Shown here: piece by piece, positions 11,121 through 23,100 of the stretch
Position numbering within the stretch: the stretch's first letter is position 1
Layout: each line of letters starts with the position of its first letter
Origin: Diphasiastrum complanatum
Taxonomy: Eukaryota > Streptophyta > Lycopodiopsida > Lycopodiales > Lycopodiaceae
Length of the DNA: 64,000 bases
Direction: 5' to 3'
Assembly: GCA_029204225.1 (NCBI GenBank)
Contig: CM055095.1
Coordinates: forward strand, 58,986,865-59,050,864
The notes under the pieces: generated by a model
What the model was told of the DNA's origin: nothing
The model's database searches: none
Seen by the model: the letters and a program-made list of their open reading frames with translations, nothing else
Position numbers and translations under genes: made by a program

Positions 11121-14100
11121 GTATGCATCACTTTTGAAATCTACAAATCATGTTTTGAATAGTGAACATGAAAGTTTATAAACTAATGTTGCACTTGTGG
11201 ACATTTCTTCAAGTTGAGTTTGCATATGATCATAATTTTAGCTGTAAATATTGTAACATTATTACCTTGACTAGACATGGGAGTAAGATATCCCTAATTT
11301 TAGCTGCAAATATTGTAACATTATTAGCTTGACTGCACATGGGAGTAAGATATCCTTAATTTGCTTTGATTTGTTTGAAAACTTTTTTCCTCTTCATGTT
11401 GCAGCGCAAGTAGGACATTCTATGAGTAAGGGTACTTCTGTAAGTGGAAACCGATTAGCTAGTTAGGTACAATGGTATAGTATTAATTTAATAGAATGTA
11501 GATAAGTTGTCATAAAAACTAACTACTTCAATCATCGGTATTTTATAACTTACTAAGAGTTTTAGATGTTTGTTGGTTTTGATAGTTCTAACTACTTACA
11601 CTATTTGTACATAAATCAAGAACATAGTGTCACCTAAATGGTCCTAATCCTTTGTCCTTGAATTGTATGCACTTAGGAACATTGTCTACTCTTCATGATG
11701 TGGGTGACATAAAAACTCTTTGCCTCTAGTGTTGTACCACCTCGACTCAAATTGGTTGAATGGATTGATGAACTGATGGCGCTTAAAATCTTGATTTCAT
11801 TTGGCTTGGATGATATTACTGCTAAATTGATGTCAAATGTACATGTAAGCTAGCGAGCATATGGTTACTATAGTAGATTTGAAGAGCTTGAGGAGGTTGA
11901 AATGTCTCTTATGGAGTTTGAAGGAGTCCAAAGATGGTTGTTATATGTGCTAGTGATTTTTGATCTCATTTGAGGCTGAATTGTGAGTTCCATCATCATT
12001 GTTAAGCTAAGCTCTTCATTTTCAATTTTTCTGTTTCTAATTTTCTTAGGTTCTTCATGACATGTTATATTAGCTCATAAAATGCCATCGTTATTCTATA
12101 TCGACAGGGTTGTTTTTTGATGTGCGCCACAACATCAACTAATGATTTATCTCCAAGTATTCGTGCAGAAAACATGGTATGTCTTTAAATCTAAAAAAAT
12201 GTACATCCTTTACTCAATCTTTGAAGGGCATAATCCTTGTTCTACTGTTGTCCTCTTTTTTGTGGGATAACATATTTTTCAATAGAAATTCGTTTCCTTC
12301 TTGGAAGCTTATGATTTCTTGTATTTCTCACAATTGTTCTGTTAAAAAGAAAGATAAGCATATTCTAGGTTCACGTTGTTTTTTAGTTATAGTCTTATTA
12401 TGTCAAATTTGCCTTCACCTCATAATAATACTTCATGCTAGGTGTAAGGGACGTGATAACTTAACACTACGAAAATGAAGCCTGTAAAGTTAAAGGTCGC
12501 ATGTCCATTTTTGTTCTAATAATAACACTAGTAATGCCTGCCCGCCCAACGGCGGGCAAATCTTGCTGCCCGTGCGCAGGAGCAGGAAATCGCGGAGGGG
12601 GGGTGGTTTCCGGGGCAGCTCACGCTGCCCGTGAGAGCGTGACGGGCAGCGTGAGCAGCCCGGAAACCACTTTTTTTTTAGTATATATAGATTAGTTGGT
12701 ACATGCACTTCCCCATCATGGAATACCAATCCGTTACGGATGGAAAAATGATCTTGTACCTTTTAATTTTTCATTCTGATCTGAACACCCCGCAACTCAA
12801 ATCCAATAGCACTGCGCACCTCGACTATTTCTTTTTGCCAAATAGGACCAAATTACAAGTCTTTCTCACAGAGATCCCTTAAAGAACAATAAAACTCCAT
12901 AGAGATCCTTGTGAAGGAAAGTTCATTGGCTTCATAAATATGGTTCAAAGCATCTACAACTTGATTCTTAGCTCCTTCAATATAACGAACTTCAAATTCA
13001 GTTTCTTGCATCAACTCAGCCCAGTGAGCCTTCCTCCCCTCAAATCATTGTGTTTACAAAAACCACTTTAGAGAGGTTGATGATCGGTGTTCACAAATGA
13101 ACTTGTTACCATACAGGTAATGCCTCCAAGTCTTCAATGCATGAATCACGGCGAAAAGCTCCTTTTCATGAGTAAAATATTTTGCTTGCACATAAGTCAA
13201 TTTCTTACTTTAAAGGGCACTTGCTTTTCATTTTGCAACAATACCACTCCTATTGAAAATCACTAGCATCGGTTTCACTTCTTAAGAAAGTTCGGGGTTA
13301 GCAAACATTCACACCATTCAATCGGAGGGCCAAGCCTTCCTTTCTTGCTTATTTTCCCCTTAAATAGATTCTAAAGAGGAACTGCAATCATCGCATATGC
13401 CCTAATAAATTTTTAGAAAAACACTTTAAACCCCAAGAATGACTTTAGTTGACAGATTGTTTTGGAAATTGGCCATTCCACAATGACCCCTTATTTTTCA
13501 TAGTCAATCTTCATCCCCTTAGAGGTGATCTGATGAATAAATGAAGGAGGTCGTATTTCATGGGTTCACATTTGGATTCTTTTGCATAGAGCTTCTCTTG
13601 CCTTAGAATACTCGAGACAATTTGGAGATGCTCCCCCAAATGTTCCTTCAGTATCTTACAATAGAGATCAATATCGTTCAAAAATACAACCACAAACTTC
13701 CCCAGATATGGACGAAATAGATCATTCATCTCGGAGGTAATCCATGAGGGAGTTCATCAAAGAACACATTTCTAAATTCTTGTTTCAATTTATGTAGAAA
13801 CTACTTTTCATCACATGATAATTTAAACAAAATTACATTCATGCTATTATAGATTGCATTCACATTGCAACTAAATTGATTTCATAAGTACATGACATAT
13901 TTCAAAATCAGCACTCGAAGATTTTTGATCAAGTCAGCCACCGAAATGGTTGGCTCAGTACATGAACTAATTATTCCGAAAATGGAAACTATTCATTATA
14001 AAAATTGTTAACTAAGAAACTTATCTGATGGTTTTTATATTCTTCTTTTAGTCTGTTAGATTTCTTGTCATATCCTAAAATAACACTAGTTCTATCTTAG

Positions 14101-17100
14101 TTCATGACATTAAAATCAATCTTCTTCTCGATGCCTTGCAGATCCAACTCCACGGATAGAACCCTGAATGTTCCACATCTCAGTTTTATTTCCCATTGCC
14201 AGGCGCACTTGATATGCGTGATCTCTCTTCAGTATTGGAACTTTAAGTCTCTACACAACAAAAGAATTTATGAAGTTGTGAGTGGAACTAGAATCAAATA
14301 GTACATTCACTTCCCTAAAATCTTGCCTCTTACTCAAAAGAAGTCATTAGGTTTGAAAGAATTTATACTAAAGAGACATCCATATGAACAACCATAACAA
14401 AACTAATCTTTTATTTAGAAAATTTACCTCATGGTAGATCCATCACCAGGGTGCTAGAAACTAACTTTTTCTGCTCCGGACATCTGGTTTCTTGAAATTG
14501 AAACCTATGTTTGAAGAAGTTTTATCCTTTTCTTTGACCTCGACTTTCTTTGGACAATTGTGCACAACCTCATTGTAGTACGCATCTGCCACTCGGATGG
14601 CATCCTCAAGAGTCTATAACACATTGCACATGCACTCGTTCTGATAGTCGGCCGATAAACTGCTTATAAAATGCCATTGTACCAACTCGGATGAAACAAG
14701 GGCAGTTTGCTAAGTAAGTTAGTAAATTCATAAATGTAAGTATCAAATCCCCTGCTGCCCATCATACAATCCATACCCGCATAAAGGTCTTCAAAAACAA
14801 CGTCTTAAATTCCTCGCAAGTTGCCAGTTTTGGCGAGACATCTCTCCATCACAAAATGTAAAATTTTGCCTATGAGATTTCATGGACATTAAAGTAGCTA
14901 TCCGAATGCTGCACCCATCCTTCAACCACTTTTGGTTTATGCTCCATATGCTCACCGATAAAGACTTTGGTTGATACGGCAGTTGATTGGTCGATAAACT
15001 TTTGATTTGCTCGTTCGGAAGCCCGATTTGCTTGTCCTTAGTTTTATTACTGTCATGCATCTAAGTTAAAACTCTGATGAAGCTCGTGGTAGGTACCACT
15101 GGTGAACTCGACAGTTCCCTTACGTGAATTGGCTATGGCGTATTGTTCAAATCTATCGTAAAGTTTTATACCCTATAAAAAAAGCCAAAATTTTTAAGTG
15201 GCCGTTTTTACAGTTTTTATCCGTATTTGTGATTCTTCAAATACTAAATGGTACCATAAACAAAAGCAATACAAATGTGGTAGAAAATAACCTCAAAAAT
15301 ACAATTTTAATGGTACAAAATTGACATGACCAAGAAACTAATACGATTCACAAATTCATAAAATTTAATTGTCATCTTCTAATTTGACTATGCTGAAGAA
15401 TGAAACCAAACGGAGCATCTTTAACATGGACTTAAAGTAGGCTGAAAACGTTGCAAAGAACCTCCCCTTAGGAAATGTGAATTCCTGTTTTAGAAAATTT
15501 ATGGACTCAACAACTTGTCAATTAAAACTTTAACGTGTTTGTAATTTTGATTCCCAAGAAGCAATTCTATATGGTCTCGATCAAACAAAATGAAAGTAAA
15601 ATCCCCTTCTTACTCTCGAGTGAGGCCAAAGCACAACTCACTCCAATGATGCCCATAGAAGGCAAGGAAACTATTTTAGCCTTCATTTATCCTATTGAGC
15701 GAACATCACAATTTTGGATTTTACTCCATATGCCCCCCCCACAAATACCACCCCAAACAAAAAATTCATACCTAAGCCTTCTCACCCTTGTCTTCTTCTT
15801 CTCCTGTTGAATCTAGCCTGAGGGAGCTCACGGCCCTTCTCCTTCTTTTCTGCGGTTGTCTAGGCTTTCAACAAGGCTAGTAGAAATCCACCATCCTTCC
15901 AGCAGCTGATGTGCTCAGCGTGCATCATCCCATATGGCGGCTTCCATTCGTCTGATCCACATGCGTGCTCTTCAGCCACCACATTCCACCAGCAGCAACA
16001 GAACTAACCGATTTCACATGGCCAACCTGCCATCCATCTTGACAGGGAATCGAATTTTCCACAACCGTTGACATTCAATTTGGCAGCCAACCCTAACAAC
16101 AACCAAAACGTGAAGAAGACAAGGAAGAAGGAAGAGGAGGGAGAGTGCTTGAGGTTTCAATTTTTCTGCTACTCTACATGGTCAGAACTCCCAACACAAA
16201 CCAACCATAAAAAAACTATCGATCGTCAGAAATCACAATTTCCAGGCTCGAAGAGCCACCCAGTTATGGACTCTGCTCATTACATTCGCCGCGTCCTTCT
16301 TTACTTTATTTCATGCATACTTATTAGTCTAGTTCATATTTTGGGGTTATTGGCCTTGGGCCCATCTATTACTCTACTTGATATTTGGTCATGTACTGTG
16401 AGGGGGGCCATCTGGAGGGTCAAAGACCCTATCTGGAGGGCGCACTATTATCCCTCTTAGAGATTGGTTTCGTCAGTCTTATATAGACATTGTCATTCTG
16501 ATGAATTGCAAGACCTAGCTATGGAGTATCTTAACTGCAATACTAGATCAACCAACAAAGCTTGAAAAACTTAGCTATGGAAAACATCCATACAAGCACC
16601 TCACCACACCAAAATTTAGAAGAGAAAATGAATTGCTAGAGACAGAGAGGAGGGCATGGGTCCTCCAAATCCCTTGTGAGGCAAGCATCTCAAATACATG
16701 CATGGAAAGTCTAGGTGTAAACCATATGAGTTAGCTACTTGGCCAAGTGGGCCACTTGCACTAATTTACTTAACTTACAAAACGGGGTCTCATGTATTTA
16801 ATTAATAACATGCCCCATGAGTTATGTACAACTTACAACATAATTAGTGCTTAGCCAAAGGGGTAAAATAGGCATTACTCTTCAACACCCCCCCTTAATG
16901 GCAATTTTATTTAAGCTAAAACCCAACAATGTTCTGAACTTTTGAAACTTATCTTTACTAAGTGGTTTAGTAAAGATATCAGCTATCTGGTCGTTGGTGT
17001 TGCAATAAATTAGCTCGATCTCTCCATTGTGCACTTTCTCCCGTATAAAGTGCTGGTCCACCTCTATGTGTTTCGTTCGTGCATGATAGATTGGATTTCT

Positions 17101-20100
17101 CGCAAGCTGAATGCAGCTTTGGTTATCACAGTGTAACAATGTAGGTCCTACTTGAGCAATTTGCATATCCTCAAGTAGACGTCGTAACCAAAGCTTCACA
17201 GGCGGACCTCGTAGTCGCCCTGTACTCAGCTTTGGTAGATGATAGGGCAATAGTAGGCTGCTTCTTGCTGCAGCAAGATATAGCCCCTGAACCTAGGCTA
17301 AATCAATAGCATGTCGTCGATCTCCAATCGTCTCTATCACCTGCCAAATCAAAATCCTCTAGCTGAAGGTCACCATCATCAGTGTATCCAATCCCATAGG
17401 TTATCGTCCCTCTCACATATTGAAGGATCCGCTTGGCTGCCTTCCAATGTGATTTGGTAGGTTTACTCATGAATTGACTTACAATCCCAACCGCTTAAGC
17501 AATACCTGGCCTGGTGGTAGTAAGGTAAATCAGGCTGCCCACCAATTGGCGATAGAGAGTCTCATCTGCAAATGCAGGACCATCATCTCTTGGCTTGTTG
17601 CTTGCATCCATGGGTGTGCTAATTGGTTTGCTTTCTTGCATATTAAACCTCTTCAATAATTTTTGTGCATACCTTGCCTGAGAGATAAAAGACAACGCTT
17701 CCCTTTCCAAACCTCAACTCTTAGGCAATAGTGTAGCAAACCAAATCTTTCATCTCGAATTCACTAGAAAGATTTTTATTTACACAAGCAATAAGCTTCT
17801 TATTGCTTTGATGAGTAATCATCCACATAGAGCACAACAACCACAAAGTCTTCTCCTTCCTTGAAGACATATAAATTACAATCAGACTTACTCTTCTCAA
17901 ACCCTTACCTTGCAAAGTACTTGTCAATTCGGCTATACCAAGCCCTTGGCACCTGTTTGAGCCCATACAAGGTTTTTCTAAGCCTGGAAACCAGATGCTC
18001 CTTGCCTGCGGTTGTTCCATGTAAACCTCCTTCTGTAGTTGCCCATTAAGGCACTCTTGACCTTAACAGTTAATTTAGTTGGTATAAATTGCACCATCTT
18101 GGTTAGCCTGTCAACCACCACCCAAATGGCATTGTGATCACTCCGGGTTTTAGGGAGTCCAACCACAAAATCCATTGAAATGCTTTCCCATTTCTTACTG
18201 GGAATTTCCAAGGGATGTAAAAGACCCGCAACTTTGAGTCTTTCTGCTTTGTTTTGTTGGCATTGTTCACAACTTTGAACGTATGCCTCCACATGACTTT
18301 TCATCTTAGGCCAGAAGAAATTCTGCCTAACAAGGTCAAGTGTCCTCTGTATGCCTGGGTGATTAGCACAAGGGTTGTCATGACATTGCTGCAGGATTTG
18401 GGCCCACAAGTCCTCCCGATCCGGCACACAAACCTTTCCCTTTCGGAAAAGCAGGCCATTCCTTATGAGTTATGGACTGGGCTCATTACATTCGCCGCGT
18501 CCATTTACATTTACTTTACTTTATGCATAATCCGTCCTCCCACACTTGTTGAGGCGATGTCTCTTGGCAATACTTTACAGCACAAGTACTCTGACACCCT
18601 TCCTTCCCACTTCTTTCGACCCTGTCCTTCTACTTCATCTTTTCCCGCTATGTCCACCCCTACTTGCCCCTTCAGTTCCAGTTCCTTGCATTGTGGACCC
18701 TCGACCTGCTTTTGTCCGATGTTACACGTCTGCAGAGTTCGCTGACCTTCAGGATCCTATATCACACAGTTTGAGCAAGTTGCCTGATTTACTTGAGATA
18801 GTTATTGATCTACCTGAGCTCGTCATTGTATCCCATAGTGAGTCAGAGTCACATATATAGGTTCCTACTGATGCTGATACACATATATAGGTTGCGGCTG
18901 ATATGGTTCTTGATACTGACATAGCATGCTATGATCCTAATGATGATGCAAGACCCCCTTCTTACATTCCCTTGGCTGCCACCTTGAAGCTTTGATCTTT
19001 GTCTTCAACCGTACAGGTAGATTCATGAAACTCCACGAGCAGAGAGCTTGGCTGTCTAATCAATCCATGGGACTTTCCTCTGCTAAAGGTCTAAAATCCT
19101 TAAAATATTCTCTTTCTCCTTCAAGCACCGTTTTCTCCTTCCTACACTCCTGAAGCACATTGGTGATTGTCCTCTCATTTCATCTCCACGCCCTATTGGC
19201 TAGGGATAGGGTTAGGAGCTATTTTTAGACCATATGCCTCATGTGGGTAGGTTGCCCTCCTGCAATCGTTTTAGCAAAATTGCCCTATTTTGTGAAAACA
19301 ACATACACTTAACTCATTCAGGCAACAAACGATCTAAGAGTAGCATTTCTGGACATAACGTCGCCTTTGGCGACTTGTGAAGGTACCATTAGAAAGCTCT
19401 TGAGCTCCTCCTTTCAAAAATCTGCCGTTTTTGTCTCCGTTTGCAGCCATTTTTCACACCTTGCTTGCAGGCTGTCCATCGCCCATCCTCAACCAAATTT
19501 CACGAAATTCCGACTCCGTTTGATAGTCCAATTTGTCACTTGCCTCTTGGCTGTCCAACACATTTTTACAACCTTTATTATCACTTTTTTCATTTGCTGA
19601 TTGCTGTCCTTTTTTAGTTGTGATAATAGTAGTTTTAATAGACTAATTTGGGGTGACGACAAGAGTCCACTCTCTCAAGTTTTCGTCTATTCCTTCCACT
19701 ATCATTATGGCACATTCACCTACCCCGAGTGAGACTACTCAAGAAACCTTATCCGATCAGTTTCGTCGCATAGATGAGACCCTTTTTGGCCTCGTTCTTC
19801 GCTTCGATACCGTTATGACGGGCTTTGCTACTATGTAGTCACAGAGTGATTCTTTACAACCTCATGGTCCTGGTAAAGCTCCTGTTTTTCCTTCATTTGG
19901 GCCTCCATTTGGATTTCCATCCGCTTCTCCTTCGCTTGGCAGTGGGGTTCATTATGCACCAAACCCACCCCCTGGCTTCAAACGTCAGTCAGCTCCTGCG
20001 CCACATTTTCCACGTCATCCAGCTCTTGAGTCACAATCATTTGAGTCACCTACGTCATTTGAGACAGTCATAGAGCTATTTGAGATAGTCATTGAGTTAC

Positions 20101-23100
20101 CTGAGTTAGTTCATGTCTCACATAGTGAGTTTGAGTCACATCTATAGGTTGATGTTGCACAGGTTGATATTGCAGATGCTTCACAGGTTGATCTTACAGA
20201 TACTACAAAGGTTGATGCTGATATTACAGATACTACATGCCTTAGTGCAGTTCCCGAGTGCTTTGTTACTGTAGCCTGTTTTGATACTGTTGCATCCTTT
20301 GCTACTGCTGATGCTATTACATGCTTTGATACTGATGCTGATACTGATGATGAGTACCTTGGTGCTGCTCCTGAGTGCCATGCTACAGATATTGTAGCCT
20401 ATGTTTCTTATCGCACTGCTTTTGAGTACCATGCTACAGATGTTGTAGCCTATGCTGCTTATTACGATGAGTCTATGGTTGTTCTTTTAGATGACTTGCC
20501 TACTCATTCAGTAGTAGCACTACACATATCACATGCTTCTACATTTCATGATGGTTCCTACGTTGGGTGTCCTATCCCTTTGTTGATAGTTCCTATTAAT
20601 ATTGTATATGCGGATCTTCTAGATGCATATTTAGGCCAAAGCTTATTAGTTGGTGTTTCTGCTATTATGCCTAAGTATGATGTTATTACATTTGTGGATC
20701 ATGCTCATCTAGATGCTGTTTTATATTCATGGCTACTACGCCTCCTTTGGCATGATGACATTGTATATTCATGGTCCATGAGGATACCTTACAATATTGT
20801 TTCGAAATTCAACGAAATCCACAATGGCGATGAAGTTGGACAAGCTCACTACGGATCCCTTGGCATGACGACATTCTACATTCTTGGGCATTGCACATAC
20901 CTTGGGTTGATGTACAGTTGTCTGTTCCAGCTATTTTTTGTCAGGGTGATCTACCACAGTTTACTTGGCATTCATGGTTGCTGCATGATCTCTTTATACT
21001 TCAGGTTCCTTGGCATTCCTGGTTGCTGCACATAGCTTGGTCTTTGATGTTGTTCCAGAGTGGTTGCCGAGCTGTGCTTTTCCGATGGTATTCTTGGGCT
21101 ATTTGACTAGCTTTGGATATCTCAGTTGTTGGAGTCCTGCATATCGAGATTTTCCTATGGTCTTCTTGGGCTATTCAGCTAGCCCTGGATATTTCACTTG
21201 TTGGGGCCCTTTACTACGACATATTTCTTTGGCATTCCTGGGCTATCAGAGTACCTTGAGCGAGTTTTCTTCTCGCTTGGTTTTCTTTATGCATCTACAT
21301 TAGTTGCTTATAGTTGATGTACAGTGCTTTGTAGTTGCTTATAGTTACTGTACAGTGTTTTGTGGAGTTTGTGTGATACTTTTGGAGTACCTGTTGTGAC
21401 GACTTATGTCCTCTCCTTCAGTATTTCCATTGGTTCATGCCTTATTTCTCCTGTATTGTGAGTCTTTAGATTTATTGATTTTCGTCGTGATGATTGGTTA
21501 TTACCATAGCTATTGCTTGGGGCCAACATTGTGGACAATGTTGTTTTAAAGTAGGGGAGAGTTATGTACTCAGTACATAGCCCCTAACTATTATATACTT
21601 AGGTACTGGGCCATTACCATTAAGGGCATGTCCTTATGGGACCCAAATAGATAAGGTTCAGTATCCTTATCCTCTAGAAGCTTCTTTTGGGATTCTTTGT
21701 GGGTATAAGTAGGCCTTCATTGTATTCATTTGACAGCTGATGATATTGATCTCTCTCTTTAGTCTCCTTAATCTCTCTCTTTCTTGCTTTCTAGGGTTAA
21801 GTCTTGCTTATGTGCTGCTTTCATAGCTTAAGTCTTGCTTATGTGATGCTTCCATAGCTTAGCTTTAGATCAGCTGTGGCTCTATTCAAAACTCCCTACC
21901 TTAAGGGCCTTTTTCATGTTGGGAGACAGCTATCTAAGGGCTTAAGAGCCCAAGAGTAGCACACGTGAAACCAATCCATAGTACCAACCATTAAGACACT
22001 AGATTTTGTACTTATTTGTTCCACCTCTATTGTATAGAGCTTGGACCAAGGATCACTAATTCACAATGATATTCTAGGTATTATCGACAAACATGGTTTT
22101 CATTATACCTGAATTGCAAGGAAAGTATGCACAATATTCAATGTAGTTAATTAAACTTTTTGTGTGTCCATGATTATTATTCAACACCTTACACTTACGT
22201 TTGAGTGTATTGACTTTCTTGCTATTTGTAGGTGCTGTTTGGAGATGCATTGTATGGCAAGAAGGAATATAAGCGAGCATTGGTGAGAATATGTAGTTGT
22301 AACTTTTGGAAGATTTTTGATAAGTATCTTGCTATGATTATATGGGGAGAAGGCCATTGTGATCTTGTGCCCATGGCTGATTTGCTAGTTGTAGCTTTGT
22401 TGGAGAAGGATGGCATGTAGATCCTTTTATTGTTAAAATTCTGATTTATTGCATTCTTGTTTTGACCATGAAGATAGCTGGAAAATCATCACGTACATGA
22501 TTCTCATGTATGCCCTAGCATGTTTATTACCTGAGATTGGGATCCTTTTTGAAATTTTTTTTCTTCTTGATATGCTTTGATTTTTCCTTGTTTTTTGTTA
22601 GTGTTGTTGGGTTTGCAATAAGCAATAGTTTAGTCATTTGTCCCTAAATTGAAGTTTCTCCAGAGGATTGGGAATCATAGACCTTGTTGGTAGCTTGGAG
22701 TCTTGTGTTAATTGGAGTTTTTTAATAAGATAAAAGTCTTTTGATGAGATGATTATCTTGAAGCTTATATGAAGATTTATTGCCAGATTAATATTTGTTT
22801 TGTATAACATTTGCTGCTCATCTTAAGATGAAAGATCTACTGAATCTCTTGATTTCAGAACATGTATAAGCAAGCTTTACAACAATGTCGAGTAACTTCA
22901 AAGCAAAGCATGGCTATCGGAAGAAATGCAGTGCCTTCTATTGGGAGCAGACCATCGTCTACAAACTTTACACATCTCGGTTCTATTAATGAAAATGAGG
23001 TTGAGTGGCTTATTCAGAAACCTGACCATAAACATTTAAGTATTGATGTACCTCAGAGTGTCTTTCATTTCTTTTCTCAGTGGAAAAGTGTTGTGTTGTT

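Larger units (their letters stand above)
16491..18060 (-). mobile_element. Ty1/copia element, 3' part
   Basis: A minus-strand copia remnant comprises its 3' LTR (about 16,491-16,887), a G-rich polypurine tract just inside it and, upstream, RNase H then RT. It is truncated at about 18,060, where Ty3 integrase sequence takes over on the same strand. It is the only copia element recognised in the window. Confidence 0.85.
18469..21892 (+). mobile_element. Pol-less family B derivative (copy B'2), rearranged
   Basis: A plus-strand element has family B LTR ends and gag but no RT, RNase H or integrase. Order: LTR start (18,469-18,530); gag fragment (18,531-18,747); a piece of the element-specific segment (to about 18,960); unassigned sequence; leader and gag N-terminus (19,340-19,990); the element-specific segment (about 20,035-21,547); polypurine tract AAAGTAGGGGAGA; and 3' LTR (21,561-21,892). 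The specific segment is homologous to that in copy B1 at 40.3-41.6 kb. The tandem order suggests recombination between two copies. Confidence 0.8.

Noticed and set aside
18254-18745. A 163-codon + strand frame across 18,254-18,745
   Set aside because: Its first part is antisense to Ty3 integrase, the middle is a family B LTR start and the end is gag in another frame. It is an accidental read-through of three pieces.
22232-22420. A 62-codon frame starting [17 protein letters not shown], read as an independent small gene
   Set aside because: The first 17 codons are APC7 exon 3; the rest is intron after a GTGAGA donor.
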